From the NCBI RefSeq assembly GCF_003201595.1, contig NZ_QJJS01000004.1, positions 236,209 through 300,208 of the forward strand: a stretch of 64,000 bases of DNA. The letters run 5' to 3'. The translations under genes were made by a program, and so were the position numbers. The notes beneath the pieces are model-generated. The model ran no database searches, had not been told where the DNA came from, and saw only the letters and a list, made by a program, of their open reading frames with translations. Origin of the DNA: Sphaerotilus hippei (GTDB lineage: Bacteria; Pseudomonadota; Gammaproteobacteria; Burkholderiales; Burkholderiaceae_C). Within the stretch, counting starts at the first letter, position 1; every line of letters starts with the position of its first letter. This document shows positions 33,958 through 44,210 of this stretch, piece by piece.

Positions 33958-34938
33958 ATGAGTTTTCACCGCCGTCGTGTCCTCGCCGCCCTGGGTCTGG
34001 CCGGCCTGCTGTCGATGGGCGCGCTGCCCGCCGCCGCCCAGGGCTTTCCGTCCAAACCGGTGCGCCTGATCGTGCCGGCCGGCGCGGGGGCCGCCCCCGA
34101 TGTCGTGGCGCGGCTGGTGGCCGACAAGCTCGGCAGCCTGTGGGGCCAGACGCTGATCGTCGACAACAAGCCCGGCGCGGGCGGCATCCCCGGCATGTCC
34201 GCGCTGGCCCGCTCGCCCAACGACGGCTACACCCTGGGCTTCGTTCCGGCGGCGATGGCCATCGTCACGCCGCTGGTCTACCGCAACCCGCAGTTCAGCA
34301 CCGACGCCGACCTGGTGCCGGTGGCCACCGTGGCCACCAGCCCGCTGCTGCTGGTGACCGCGAGCAGCACCGGCATCAAGTCGCTGGCCGACCTGTCGCG
34401 CCATGCCCGGGCCCATCCCGGCCAGGTGAACTTCGCCGCGCCGCAGCCCAACTCGCTGCCCACGCTGGCCGGCCAGATGGTCAGCAAGCTCGGCCAGATG
34501 GACCTGTTCACCGTGCCCTATCCGGCCCCGCCGGCGGCCGTCACCGCCGCGCTGTCGGGGGATGCGGCGCTGACCGCCGACGGCCTGCCCGGCCTGCTGC
34601 CGCACATCCGCTCGGGCAAGCTGCGCGCGCTGGCGGTGACCTCCAGCCAGCGCCTGCCCGGCTTCGAGACCATCCCGACGGTGGCCGAGACCTATCCGGG
34701 CTTCGAGGCGATCGGCTGGTTCTCCCTCTTCGCGCCGGTCGGCACGCCCGCGGCCGTGATCGAGCAGGTCAACCGCGACGTGGCCAAGGTCATGCAGCTG
34801 CCCGATCTGGTGGCCCGGCTGGCCGACATGGGCATCTACCCGCGCACCGGCAACGTGGTCGCGGCCCGCGAGTTCTACCAGGGCCAGCGCGACACGATGA
34901 AGCGCTTCGTCACCGAACTCGGCCTGCAGCCGCAGTAG
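33958..34938 (+). CDS. Bug/TctC-family periplasmic receptor
   Basis: 326 aa with a signal peptide (RRRVLAALGLAGLLSMGALPAAAQ) and the Bug opening GFPSKPVRLIVPAGAGAAPD. The usual PGGGTD loop is altered to AGAGAAPD, which may change carboxylate recognition. The motif [20 protein letters not shown] also departs from the common VPYRGSAPA. It is the first gene of an apparent nine-gene operon for CoA-dependent degradation of an unidentified acid and probably binds that acid. A small GC hairpin (34943-34961) separates it from the next gene. Confidence 0.9.
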   Translation: MSFHRRRVLAALGLAGLLSMGALPAAAQGFPSKPVRLIVPAGAGAAPDVVARLVADKLGSLWGQTLIVDNKPGAGGIPGMSALARSPNDGYTLGFVPAAMAIVTPLVYRNPQFSTDADLVPVATVATSPLLLVTASSTGIKSLADLSRHARAHPGQVNFAAPQPNSLPTLAGQMVSKLGQMDLFTVPYPAPPAAVTAALSGDAALTADGLPGLLPHIRSGKLRALAVTSSQRLPGFETIPTVAETYPGFEAIGWFSLFAPVGTPAAVIEQVNRDVAKVMQLPDLVARLADMGIYPRTGNVVAAREFYQGQRDTMKRFVTELGLQPQ

Positions 34939-35067
34939 CCCCGCAGCCGCCGGCCGGCTGCCCCTCCCCTCGCCGAAACGAGAACCCGTGACCGCCGGGT
35001 GGAGCCGCCGCATGGGCGGCCCGACCCGGGCACTCCCCCATCCCGCTGTCCACACAGGAATCGACCC

Positions 35068-35829
35068 ATGACCGAACGAAAGAAAGCCCTCGTCACCGGT
35101 GCCGCCACCGGCATCGGACGTGCCGCCGTGCTGGCCCTGGCCCGCGCCGGCTTCGACGTCGCCCTCAACTACGGCTCCAGCGCCCGGGCCGCCGAGGCCA
35201 CCGCGGCCGAGGCGCAGGCGCTCGGCGCGAAGACGCTGCTGCTGCAGTGCGACGTCAGCGACGACGCGGCGGTGCGCCGCATGATGGCGGCCATCGACGA
35301 GGCCTGGGGCCACCTCGATGCACTGGTGAGCAACGCCGGCACCACCGCGACCTGGAAGGTCAAGGACCTCGAGAGCCTGGACATGGCCGAGTGGGACCGC
35401 ACCTTCGCGGTCAATGTGCGCGGCACCTTCCAGGTCGCGCGTGCGGCCGTGCCGCTGCTGCGCAAGGGCACGGATCCGGCCATCGTCAACACCGCCAGCA
35501 TCGTCGGCCTGCGCCCGGGGCCGCAGCCGCTGCCCTATGCGGCCAGCAAGGCCGCGGTGGTCAACCTGACCAAGACGCTGGCCTGGAACCTCGGCCCCGA
35601 CATCCGCGTGAACGCGGTGGCGCCGGGCTGGATGGAGGGCGACTGGATGGAACGCATGCTGGGCGAGAAGTACGACCAGCTGATGGGCGCCCGCGCCAAG
35701 GCCACGCCGCTCAAGCGCTGCGTCACCGCCGACGACGTGGCCGAGGTGATGCTCAACCTGCTGACGGCCAACCGCTTCGTGACCGGCGAGATCGTCGTCA
35801 TCGACGGCGGCTTCACCGCCAGCACCTGA
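35068..35829 (+). CDS. Short-chain dehydrogenase/reductase (classical SDR, FabG-like)
   Basis: 253 aa. NAD(P) motif TGAATGIG (about 10-17), NAG at SNAGTT, catalytic Ser in NTASIVG and Y-x3-K in YAASKAA are all intact, and VIDGGF closes the chain. The start at 35068 (MTERKKALVTG) follows AGGAA. The role is probably oxidation of a hydroxy-acyl-CoA or cyclic dihydrodiol-like intermediate in the pathway encoded downstream. An EntA-like role beside the EntE-like ligase was considered, but no other siderophore genes are present. Confidence 0.87.
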   Translation: MTERKKALVTGAATGIGRAAVLALARAGFDVALNYGSSARAAEATAAEAQALGAKTLLLQCDVSDDAAVRRMMAAIDEAWGHLDALVSNAGTTATWKVKDLESLDMAEWDRTFAVNVRGTFQVARAAVPLLRKGTDPAIVNTASIVGLRPGPQPLPYAASKAAVVNLTKTLAWNLGPDIRVNAVAPGWMEGDWMERMLGEKYDQLMGARAKATPLKRCVTADDVAEVMLNLLTANRFVTGEIVVIDGGFTAST

Positions 35830-35880
35830 GCCCCCGCGCCGTCCCCCTGATTGCTGCCCTTGCTTGAGTGGAGTTTCAAC

Positions 35881-37539
35881 ATGCTCGATGGCTTCGTGCC
35901 TTTCCCCGCCGACTTCGCCCAGCGTTATCGCGAGCGTGGCCACTGGCGTGACCAGTCGCTGGCGCAGGAGTTCGCCGCGGTGTTCGAGACCTTCGGTCCG
36001 CGCACGGCGCTGATCGATGGCGAACGCCGCTGGACCTATGCCCAGCTCGACGCTGCCAGCGACAACCTGGCGCTCAACCTGCTTGACCTGGGGCTGCAGC
36101 CGCAGGACCGCGTGGTGCCGGCGCTGCCCAATGTGGCGGAGTTCGTGGTGCTCTACTTCGCGCTGCAGAAGCTGGGCGCCATCCCCATCGCCGCGCTGGT
36201 GACGCACCGCTACGCCGAGCTCAGCCAGTTCACCCGGCTGGCCCAGGCGCGCTGCGTGGTCTACCCGGCCGCGGTGCGCGAGCAGGGTGGCGAGTTCCGC
36301 TTCGCGCCGGTCATCGAGCGGGTCCAGGCCGAGAACCCCTGCCTGCAGCTGCGCCTGGTGCTGGGCGAGGCCGGTGCGGGCGAGCACTCGCTCATCGAGC
36401 TCATCGAGCGGCCGGCCACACGACCGGTGGCCACGCTGCGCCAGATCGGGATCGATCCGACCGCCCCGTGCATCTTCCAGCTCTCGGGGGGCACGACCGG
36501 CATCCCCAAGCTGATCCCGCGCACCAACAACGACTACGCCTACAACTCGAAGATCGCCGCCGAGGTGGCTGGCGTCGAGAGCGACTCGGTGCTGCTGCTG
36601 GTGCTGCCGATCGCGCACAACCTGCCGCTGGCCTGCCCGGGCATCCAGGGTTTCCTGTTCAAGGGCGCGACCGTGGTGCTGCACGCCAACACCCGGCCGG
36701 CCGAGATGTTCGCGCTGATCGCGCGGCACCGGGTCACGCACCTGAAGGTGGTGCCGGCGCTGCTGATCCGCCTGATCAACGATCCGGCCATCACCGGCTT
36801 CGACCTGACCTCGGTGCAGCAGATCCAGAGCGGGGGCCAGCGCATGCAGCCCGAGGTGCGCATCCGCACGCGCCAGCTGTTCGCCAACGCCTTCGTGCAG
36901 GAGAACTTCGGCATGAGCGAAGGCCTGCTGATGTTCGTGCGCAAGGGCGACCCCGAGGAGGTGCTGCTGGAGACCTGCGGCCGCCCGGTCTGCGCCGACG
37001 ACGAGGTCCGGCTGATCGACGACGACGGCGCCGAGGTGCCCGAGGGCGAGGTCGGCGAGCTGGCCTGCCGCGGCCCGTACACGCTGCGCGGCTACTACGG
37101 CGTGCCCGAGTACAACGCCCGCCAGTTCACGCCCGACGGTTTCTACCGCAGCGGCGACCTGATGCGCCGCCACCCCTCGGGCAACTACGTCGTCGAGGGC
37201 CGCAAGAAGGACCTGATCAACCGCGGCGGCGAGAAGATCAGCGCCGAGGAGGTCGAGAACCTGATCCTGATGCACCCGGCGGTGCAGAACGTGGCCTGCG
37301 TGCCGATGCCCGATGCGGCGATGGGCGAGAAGATGTGCGCCTTCGTGATCCTGAAGGCCGGCGCGGCGCTGACGCTGCCCGAGCTGGTGGCCTTCCTGCA
37401 GACCCACGAGATCGCGCGCTTCAAGCTGCCCGAGCGGCTGGAGGTGCTGGCCGACTTCCCGGTGTCGACCTTCGGCAAGGTCTCCAAGAAGGCGCTCGGC
37501 GAGCAGATCGCCGCGCAACTGGCGGTGGAAGGGCGCTGA
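35881..37539 (+). CDS. Aryl-acid AMP ligase/acyl-CoA synthetase, 2,3-dihydroxybenzoate-AMP ligase (EntE/DhbE) type
   Basis: 552 aa adenylate-forming enzyme. P-loop FQLSGGTTGIPKLIPRT (about 200-216), A5-type QENFGMSEGLL, A7 YRSGDLMRR, A8 GRKKDLINRGGEKI and the A10 lysine in FGKVSKKALG are present. Similarity to EntE is strong, including the N-terminal FPADFAQRYRERGHW. EntE enzymes normally adenylate 2,3-dihydroxybenzoate for siderophore synthesis, but no aryl carrier protein or NRPS is nearby. The neighbours are SDR, crotonases and a thiolase. The likely reaction here is formation of a hydroxybenzoyl- or related aryl-CoA at the pathway entry. Confidence 0.85.
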   Translation: MLDGFVPFPADFAQRYRERGHWRDQSLAQEFAAVFETFGPRTALIDGERRWTYAQLDAASDNLALNLLDLGLQPQDRVVPALPNVAEFVVLYFALQKLGAIPIAALVTHRYAELSQFTRLAQARCVVYPAAVREQGGEFRFAPVIERVQAENPCLQLRLVLGEAGAGEHSLIELIERPATRPVATLRQIGIDPTAPCIFQLSGGTTGIPKLIPRTNNDYAYNSKIAAEVAGVESDSVLLLVLPIAHNLPLACPGIQGFLFKGATVVLHANTRPAEMFALIARHRVTHLKVVPALLIRLINDPAITGFDLTSVQQIQSGGQRMQPEVRIRTRQLFANAFVQENFGMSEGLLMFVRKGDPEEVLLETCGRPVCADDEVRLIDDDGAEVPEGEVGELACRGPYTLRGYYGVPEYNARQFTPDGFYRSGDLMRRHPSGNYVVEGRKKDLINRGGEKISAEEVENLILMHPAVQNVACVPMPDAAMGEKMCAFVILKAGAALTLPELVAFLQTHEIARFKLPERLEVLADFPVSTFGKVSKKALGEQIAAQLAVEGR

Positions 37540-37662
37540 CTCCACCCTTCGGCGCGGTGCGAGGTCCGGCAAGGCCTGGCCGTCCCCGACGGTTGGACCG
37601 CGCCACCCGTGCCCCGCATTCATTCAACCGCATACCCGACAACCCAACCAGGAGCCATCCCC

Positions 37663-38505
37663 ATGCGCATCATCGACCTGCACTGCTACCCCGGCACCCA
37701 GACCTGGATCGACGCCCAGGGCCCCTACCCCGAGGCGCTGGCCACCTACTGGAAACGCGACTGGTCGGCCAAGTCCGAGGCCGACGTGATCGCCGAGTTC
37801 ACCACCGCGGGCGTCGAGGCCTGCCTGGTGGCCCTCGACCTCGAGACCACCGTCGCCACCGTGCCCTGCGACAACGACTACGTGCACGCCATGTGGAAGC
37901 GCCACCCGCAACGCGTGATCCAGTGCTGGGGCGCGGTGGAGCCGGCCAAGGGTGAGGTCGCGATCCGCCAGGTGAAGAAGGCGGTGAAGGAACTGGGCTT
38001 CATCGGCTTCCATTTCCACCCGATCATGCAGCACTTCGCCGTCAACGACCGGCGCCACTACGACCTGTTCGAGGAGATCAACGCGCTGGGCGCGGCCGTG
38101 ATGATCGACGTGGGCACGACCGGCATGGGCGCGGGCATGGCCGGCGGCCACGGGGCGCGCATCCGCCATGCCCACCCGGGCCACATCGATGACCTGGCCG
38201 CTGATTTCCCGAACCTGAAGATCATCATGGCTCACCCCGGCTGGCCCTGGGTCGACGAGACCACGGCCGTGGCGCTGCACAAGGGCAATGTGTACTGGGA
38301 GATGTCGGGCTGGGCGCCCAAGCACTTCCCGGGCAACCTCAAGGTCGACATCCGCGGCCGGCTGCAGGACAAGATCATGTTCGGCAGCGACTACCCGAGC
38401 CTGCCCTACGAACGCATCCTGCGCGAGTGGGGCGAGCTGGGTTACAGCGATGCGGTGATGGAGAAGGTCATGCACGGCAACGCCGAGCGGGTGCTGGGCC
38501 TCTGA
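37663..38505 (+). CDS. Amidohydrolase-2 family protein (PF04909-type TIM barrel)
   Basis: 280 aa. N-terminal RIIDLHCYPG is the first-strand metal site, but the usual HxH has become HCY, leaving one His. FIGFHFHP, IIMAHPGWPW and FGSDYPSLPYERIL supply further His/Asp ligands typical of the ACMSD, gamma-resorcylate decarboxylase and hydrolase group. Members perform non-oxidative decarboxylation, hydration or C-C/ring hydrolysis on carboxylated substrates. In this operon it could decarboxylate, or hydrolyse a ring-derived intermediate. The altered first motif makes a firm call unsafe. The start at 37663 follows AGGAGCC. Confidence 0.8.
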   Translation: MRIIDLHCYPGTQTWIDAQGPYPEALATYWKRDWSAKSEADVIAEFTTAGVEACLVALDLETTVATVPCDNDYVHAMWKRHPQRVIQCWGAVEPAKGEVAIRQVKKAVKELGFIGFHFHPIMQHFAVNDRRHYDLFEEINALGAAVMIDVGTTGMGAGMAGGHGARIRHAHPGHIDDLAADFPNLKIIMAHPGWPWVDETTAVALHKGNVYWEMSGWAPKHFPGNLKVDIRGRLQDKIMFGSDYPSLPYERILREWGELGYSDAVMEKVMHGNAERVLGL

Positions 38506-38517
38506 CTGGAGCTCGAC

Positions 38518-40158
38518 ATGGCCATCAACCTCCGTGCCCTCCGGCCGCTCCTGGGTGCTGCTGCGGTCCTGTCCGCCTGTGGCGGCAGCGACGGCGACAC
38601 CGCCACGGCAGCGACCTACAGCGCTGCGCGCGACACCGTCACCGTCGCCTCGGGCGCCATCGCCGCGGCGGCCGAGTCCCAGTTCGGCCTGCGCGTCTTC
38701 AAGGCGATTCCCTTCGCCGCGCCGCCGGTGGGTGCGCTGCGCTGGAAGGCGCCGCAGCCGGTCGCCACCTGGAGCGGTGTGCGCCGCAGCGATGCCTTCT
38801 CCGCCGCCTGCCACCAGGGCAATCGTCCTTTCGGACTGCCTGGCTCCATCCTCTACCAGCAGACCGAGGCGCAGAGCGAGGACTGCCTGTACCTGAACGT
38901 GTGGACCGGCGCGGCCGCTGCCACCGAGAAACGCCCGGTGATGCTGCTGCTGCATGGCGGCGCCTACCAGCTCGGCGCAGGATCGCAGCCCAACTACAGC
39001 GGCGCGGGACTGGCCGCCAAGGGCGCGGTCGTCGTCACGATGAACTACCGGCTCGGGCCGCTCGGCTTCCTGGCGCACCCCGAGCTCAGCGCCGAGTCGC
39101 AGGACGGCGTGTCGGGCAACTACGCGCTGCTCGATGCGATCGCGGCGCTGAAATGGGTGCAGGCCAACATCGCCGCCTTCGGGGGCGATCCGGCCAATGT
39201 CACGCTGTACAGCGAGTCGGCTGGCGCGGGCCTGTCCAGCGTGCTGCTGGGCTCGCCGCTGGCCGCCAACCTGTTCCACCGCCTCGTGATCGAGAGCCTG
39301 GGCAGCCTGCCGGCCGGCACCGCCAACCCCACGCTGGCGCAGGCCGAAGCAGCGGGCAGCACCTACGCCGCGAACGTCGGCGCTGCTGACCTGGCTGCGC
39401 TGCGGGCCAAGACGCCGCAGCAGCTCATGGCCGGCGCTGGCTCCACCATCGCGCCGATCGTGGACGGCGTGGTCTGGCCCGACCAGCTCGATGTGCTGCT
39501 GGCACAAGGCAAGGTCCACGACGTGCCGATGCTGCTGGGCTGGAACGCCGACGAAGGCACGCCGTACCCGGCCTTCGCCACCACCCTGGCGGCCTACGAG
39601 GCGACGGCCACCGCGCGCTACGGCGCCATGGCGCCGCAGTTCAAGGCCGTCTACCCGGCTGCCACCGATGCCGACGTGCTGACCATGGCCTACCAGCCCA
39701 TGCGCGACAGCCTGTTCGCCTGGCAACCGTGGACCCTGGCGCGCGCCCACGCGGCGCAGCGCCGGGCCAGCACCTTCGTCTACTTCTTCCACCGGCGCCC
39801 GGCCTACTACGCCGACCAGCGGTTTGCCGAGCAGGACCCGCCCTCGAACTACGGGGCCTACCATTCGCTGGAGCAGGTCTACCTCTACAACAACCTCGAC
39901 CGCAGCGCGCCGCCCCGGCCCTACGACGCCACCGATCGCCGCCTGGCCGACGCCGCCTCGTCCTACCTCGTCAACTTCGCGCGCCACGGCGATCCCAACG
40001 GCAGCGGCCTCACCCCCTGGCCGACCTTCACCGGCGCCGACAGCCCGGTGATGGGCCTGGGCGACAGCATCGGGCCCGTGGCGGTGCCGTTCCGCCCGGC
40101 GCTGGACTTCTTCGACGCGTTCTACGCGCAGAAGCTGGGCCGGGCATTGCCCTTCTGA
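38518..40158 (+). CDS. Type B carboxylesterase, predicted outer-membrane lipoprotein
   Basis: 546 aa. A lipobox (AVLSAC, Cys21) after a short hydrophobic stretch predicts lipid anchoring. The carboxylesterase/lipase fold shows EDCLYLNVWTG, the oxyanion HGGAY, nucleophile elbow YSESAGAG (S234, with Ser replacing the usual first Gly), Glu in NADEGTPYP and His in GAYHSLEQVY. It would hydrolyse carboxylic esters at the cell surface or in the periplasm, releasing an acid for the operon's TctC receptor and CoA ligase. It lies 12 bases after the amidohydrolase and 14 bases before the thiolase, so co-expression is nearly certain. Confidence 0.87.
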   Translation: MAINLRALRPLLGAAAVLSACGGSDGDTATAATYSAARDTVTVASGAIAAAAESQFGLRVFKAIPFAAPPVGALRWKAPQPVATWSGVRRSDAFSAACHQGNRPFGLPGSILYQQTEAQSEDCLYLNVWTGAAAATEKRPVMLLLHGGAYQLGAGSQPNYSGAGLAAKGAVVVTMNYRLGPLGFLAHPELSAESQDGVSGNYALLDAIAALKWVQANIAAFGGDPANVTLYSESAGAGLSSVLLGSPLAANLFHRLVIESLGSLPAGTANPTLAQAEAAGSTYAANVGAADLAALRAKTPQQLMAGAGSTIAPIVDGVVWPDQLDVLLAQGKVHDVPMLLGWNADEGTPYPAFATTLAAYEATATARYGAMAPQFKAVYPAATDADVLTMAYQPMRDSLFAWQPWTLARAHAAQRRASTFVYFFHRRPAYYADQRFAEQDPPSNYGAYHSLEQVYLYNNLDRSAPPRPYDATDRRLADAASSYLVNFARHGDPNGSGLTPWPTFTGADSPVMGLGDSIGPVAVPFRPALDFFDAFYAQKLGRALPF

Positions 40159-40172
40159 GCAAGGAACCTCAC

Positions 40173-41381
<1,209 letters not shown>

Positions 41382-41426
41382 GCGCCGGCACGAGAAGACC
41401 ACCTGCAACCACCACCGGATCATCCC

Positions 41427-42245
41427 ATGAGCCACCCAACCACCGGGCAAGCCCCCATCCTGCTGGAGCGCCACGGCCACGTCGCCCTGCTCACGCTCAA
41501 CCGACCCGAGACCCGCAACGCGCTCAGTGGCGAGGCGATGTTCGCCGCCTTCGAGCAGATCTTCGAGCAGCTCGACGCCGACCTGGACATCCGCGCGGCC
41601 GTGCTGACCGGCGCCGGCAGCGCCTTCTGCTCCGGCGGCAACGTGGCCGAGATGCGGGACCGCACCGGCATGTTCGGCGGCTCGCCCGAGCAGATCGCGG
41701 CCCACTACCGGGCCGGCATCCAGCGCATCCCGCGGGCCTTCCAGCGCCTGCAGGTGCCGATCATCGCGGCGGTCAACGGCGCGGCGATCGGCGCCGGCAA
41801 CGACCTGGCGTGCATGTGCGACATCCGCGTCGCCGCCAGCACCGCGCGTTTCGCCGAGAGCTTCGTCAAGGTCGGCATCATCCCGGGCGACGGCGGCTGC
41901 TGGCTGCTGCCGCGCATCGTCGGCGCCTCGCGTGCGGCCGAACTGGCGCTGACCGGCGACACGATCGACGCGGCCGAGGCGCTGCGCATCGGCCTGGTCT
42001 CGCGTGTGGTCGCACCCGAAGCGCTGATGGACGAGGCCCTGGCGCTGGCCGGGCGCATCGCCGCCAACCCGCCGCAGGTGCTGCGCTGGACCAAGCAGCT
42101 GCTGCAGCAGGCCCGCACCAGCTCGCTCGACGAGGCGCTGGACGCCGCCGGCCGGCTGCAGGGCCGGGCGCACCACAGCGCCGACCACGCCGAGGCCGTC
42201 ACGGCCTTCTTCGAGAAACGCCCGCCGGTGTTCACCGGTCGTTGA
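41427..42245 (+). CDS. Enoyl-CoA hydratase/isomerase family protein (crotonase 1)
   Basis: 272 aa crotonase. LTLNRPETRNALSGEAM and GAGSAFCSGGNVAEM form the CoA/oxyanion region. NGAAIGAGNDLACMCD carries the second oxyanion glycine, with Asn-Asp (GND) where catalytic Glu often sits. KVGIIPGDGGCWLLPRIVG places D where the second Glu is expected in hydratases. The altered acids suggest an isomerase, ring-opening hydrolase or other crotonase chemistry rather than simple hydration. It is the seventh gene of the operon, 24 bases before the second crotonase. Confidence 0.88.
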   Translation: MSHPTTGQAPILLERHGHVALLTLNRPETRNALSGEAMFAAFEQIFEQLDADLDIRAAVLTGAGSAFCSGGNVAEMRDRTGMFGGSPEQIAAHYRAGIQRIPRAFQRLQVPIIAAVNGAAIGAGNDLACMCDIRVAASTARFAESFVKVGIIPGDGGCWLLPRIVGASRAAELALTGDTIDAAEALRIGLVSRVVAPEALMDEALALAGRIAANPPQVLRWTKQLLQQARTSSLDEALDAAGRLQGRAHHSADHAEAVTAFFEKRPPVFTGR

Positions 42246-42268
42246 ACGCCCAGCCAGGTGCCGATGCC

Positions 42269-43057
42269 ATGACGATGACCGATCCCGTGTTGCTGGAAGA
42301 CCGCCCTTGTGACGGTGTGGTGGTCGTGCGCCTGCACCGCCCCGCGCTGCTGAACGCGCTGAACCTGGTGCTGCGCCAGGCGCTGGCCGATGCCTTCACG
42401 CGGCTGGAGGCCGACCCCGCCGTGCGCGTGATCGTGCTGGCCGGGGGCGAACGGGCCTTCTGCGCCGGCGCCGACCTGCATGAATACGTCGAGGCCACGC
42501 CCGTCGAGATCATCGATCGGCAGATGGACCGGCTCTGGGGCGCGATCAGCCGCTGCCGCAAGCCGGTGATCGCCGCGGTGCGTGGCCATGCGCTGGGCGG
42601 CGGCTGCGAGCTGGCGATGCACGCCGACCTGATCGTCGCCGGCGACACCGCACGCTTCGGCCAGCCCGAGGTGCTGATCGGCCTGATGCCGGGTGGCGGC
42701 GCGACCCAGCGCCTGACGCGCGCGGTGGGCAAGTTCCGTGCGATGCGGATCCTGCTGGCCGGGGCGCCCTTCCAGGCCGCCGAGGCGCTGGCGATGGGCC
42801 TGGCCAGCGAGGTGGTGGCCGATGCCGAGGTCGAGCCGCGCGCGCTGGCACTGGCCGCGCAGCTCGCCGCCGGGCCGCAGCAGGCGCTGCAGTTCATCAA
42901 GGAGGCGGTGATCGAAGGCATGAACCTGCCGCTCGAGCAGGGCCTGCAGTTCGAGCGCAAGTCCTTCCAGCTGCTGTTTGCCACCGCGGACAAGGTCGAG
43001 GGCATCCGGGCCCGCCTCGACAAGCGGGCCGCGCGCTTCGAGCGCGACGCTCCCTGA
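42269..43057 (+). CDS. Enoyl-CoA hydratase (crotonase 2)
   Basis: 262 aa. VRLHRPALLNALN and GERAFCAGADLHEY give the first oxyanion segment. RGHALGGGCELAMHADLIVA contains the catalytic Glu of the GGGCEL motif, and QPEVLIGLMPGGGATQRL has the second Glu. Both acids of a true hydratase are present, unlike crotonase 1. It would hydrate an unsaturated acyl-CoA before oxidation by the SDR and cleavage by the thiolase. The start at 42269 (MTMTDPVLL) is preceded by AGGTG. Confidence 0.92.
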   Translation: MTMTDPVLLEDRPCDGVVVVRLHRPALLNALNLVLRQALADAFTRLEADPAVRVIVLAGGERAFCAGADLHEYVEATPVEIIDRQMDRLWGAISRCRKPVIAAVRGHALGGGCELAMHADLIVAGDTARFGQPEVLIGLMPGGGATQRLTRAVGKFRAMRILLAGAPFQAAEALAMGLASEVVADAEVEPRALALAAQLAAGPQQALQFIKEAVIEGMNLPLEQGLQFERKSFQLLFATADKVEGIRARLDKRAARFERDAP

Positions 43058-43118
43058 TCCGGTCGCGCGGGCCGGCCAGATCGCGCCCCCACTTTCCCCC
43101 CCACAGGAGACAAGACGC

Positions 43119-44144
43119 ATGAAACGATTCTTCTTCCTGAGCACGGCCTGCCTGGGCGTGGCCGGCGCCGCCGCCGCGCAGTCCTCGGTGACGATCTATG
43201 GCGTGATCGACCAGACCGTCTCGCGCGTCAGCGGCGGCAGCTCGTCGCTCTACATGCCCCCGGCCATCGAGGCCAAGCACGACATGTGGGTGCTCAAGGC
43301 CGGCGACCCGTCGCGGCTGGGGTTCCGGGGCGTCGAGGACCTCGGCGGCGGCTGGTCGGCCGGCTTCCAGCTCGAGCACCGCCTGATGCCCGACACCGGC
43401 ACGACCGACTCGCCGGGCGGCAGCACGTTCTGGCAAGGCCGCTCGCTGGTCTGGCTGCGCAGCGACCGGTTCGGCGAGGTCTTCGCCGGCCGGGACAACT
43501 TCGCCGCCTTCTTCAACGGCGTGCAGGCCGACCCCTTCCTGTTCGACTACGGCGTCGCGGCCCTGGGGCCCGATTTCACGCTGGCGCGCTACACCGTGGC
43601 CGGCGAAGGCGGCTCGCGGGTCAGCAACCAGGCGGGCTGGCGCAGTCCGCGCCTGGGCGGTGTCGCGCTGACGCTGAGCATGGCCGCCGGCGAAGGCAGC
43701 AGCACCGGGCGCCGTCGCAACGAAGGGCTCAACCTCAACTACCAGCAGGGCCCGCTCTACCTGGGCCTGGGCTGGGACCGTGGCGCCACCCTCGCCGGCG
43801 AAGACCGCAGCCTGATCAACGTCACGGCCAGTTATGTGCTGGGCAGCGTCAAGCTGTTCGGCAACATTGCACGCAGCCGCAACGAGGCGGCCACCACGCC
43901 GGCCGGCCAGCGCATCCGGGCCTACAACGCCGGCCTGACGGTGGCCGCCGGTGGCGGCCTGGTCAAGCTGGCGATCGGCCGCCTGGCCCCGCAGGGCGGC
44001 GCCAGCGATTCCACCAAGCTCGGCCTGGGCTACGAATACCCGCTGAGCAAGCGCACGGCGATCCGTGCGGCGCTGGCGACCGGCAAGACCGAAGGCCAGT
44101 CGCGCACCAACGGCTGCGAGGCCGGCCTGCGCGTGACGTTCTGA
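43119..44144 (+). CDS. Outer-membrane trimeric porin (Gram-negative porin family)
   Basis: 341 aa. A signal peptide (FFLSTACLGVAGAAAAQ) precedes the betaproteobacterial porin opening SSVTIYGVIDQTVSRVSGG, which leads into alternating beta strands (RLGFRGVEDLGGGWSAGFQLE) and ends with the C-terminal Phe of RVTF needed for BAM recognition. A 16-stranded barrel is expected. As last gene of the operon it probably gives passage to the acid or its ester products. It is followed by a strong terminator-like hairpin at 44154-44188. Confidence 0.93.
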   Translation: MKRFFFLSTACLGVAGAAAAQSSVTIYGVIDQTVSRVSGGSSSLYMPPAIEAKHDMWVLKAGDPSRLGFRGVEDLGGGWSAGFQLEHRLMPDTGTTDSPGGSTFWQGRSLVWLRSDRFGEVFAGRDNFAAFFNGVQADPFLFDYGVAALGPDFTLARYTVAGEGGSRVSNQAGWRSPRLGGVALTLSMAAGEGSSTGRRRNEGLNLNYQQGPLYLGLGWDRGATLAGEDRSLINVTASYVLGSVKLFGNIARSRNEAATTPAGQRIRAYNAGLTVAAGGGLVKLAIGRLAPQGGASDSTKLGLGYEYPLSKRTAIRAALATGKTEGQSRTNGCEAGLRVTF

Positions 44145-44153
44145 GTCGACGGC

Positions 44154-44188
44154 TGCAGGGAGCGGCCCGGACGGGATCGCTCCCTGCA
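44154..44188 (+). terminator. Hairpin terminator of the 33958-44144 operon
   Basis: TGCAGGGAGCG (44154-44164) pairs perfectly with 44178-44188. The 13-base loop itself contains CCC/GGG. It lies 9 bases after the porin stop. No U tract follows, so termination may be inefficient or need Rho. Confidence 0.6.
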
Positions 44189-44210
44189 CGTCCGCCAACA
44201 GACGTCAGTC

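Noticed and set aside
34943..34961. GC hairpin between tctC and the SDR gene as an operon terminator
   Set aside because: Seven-base stem without a U tract in very GC-rich DNA; gene order and strand argue for continued transcription.
35068..37539. A siderophore (enterobactin/bacillibactin-like) biosynthesis locus, because of an EntE-like ligase beside an SDR
   Set aside because: No isochorismate synthase, isochorismatase, carrier protein or NRPS gene is present, and the neighbours are beta-oxidation genes.
33868..37623. A 1251-codon open frame on the minus strand
   Set aside because: It is antisense to the TctC, SDR and ligase genes and its translation is low-complexity His/Arg/Gly/Ala-rich, the usual shadow of high-GC coding DNA.
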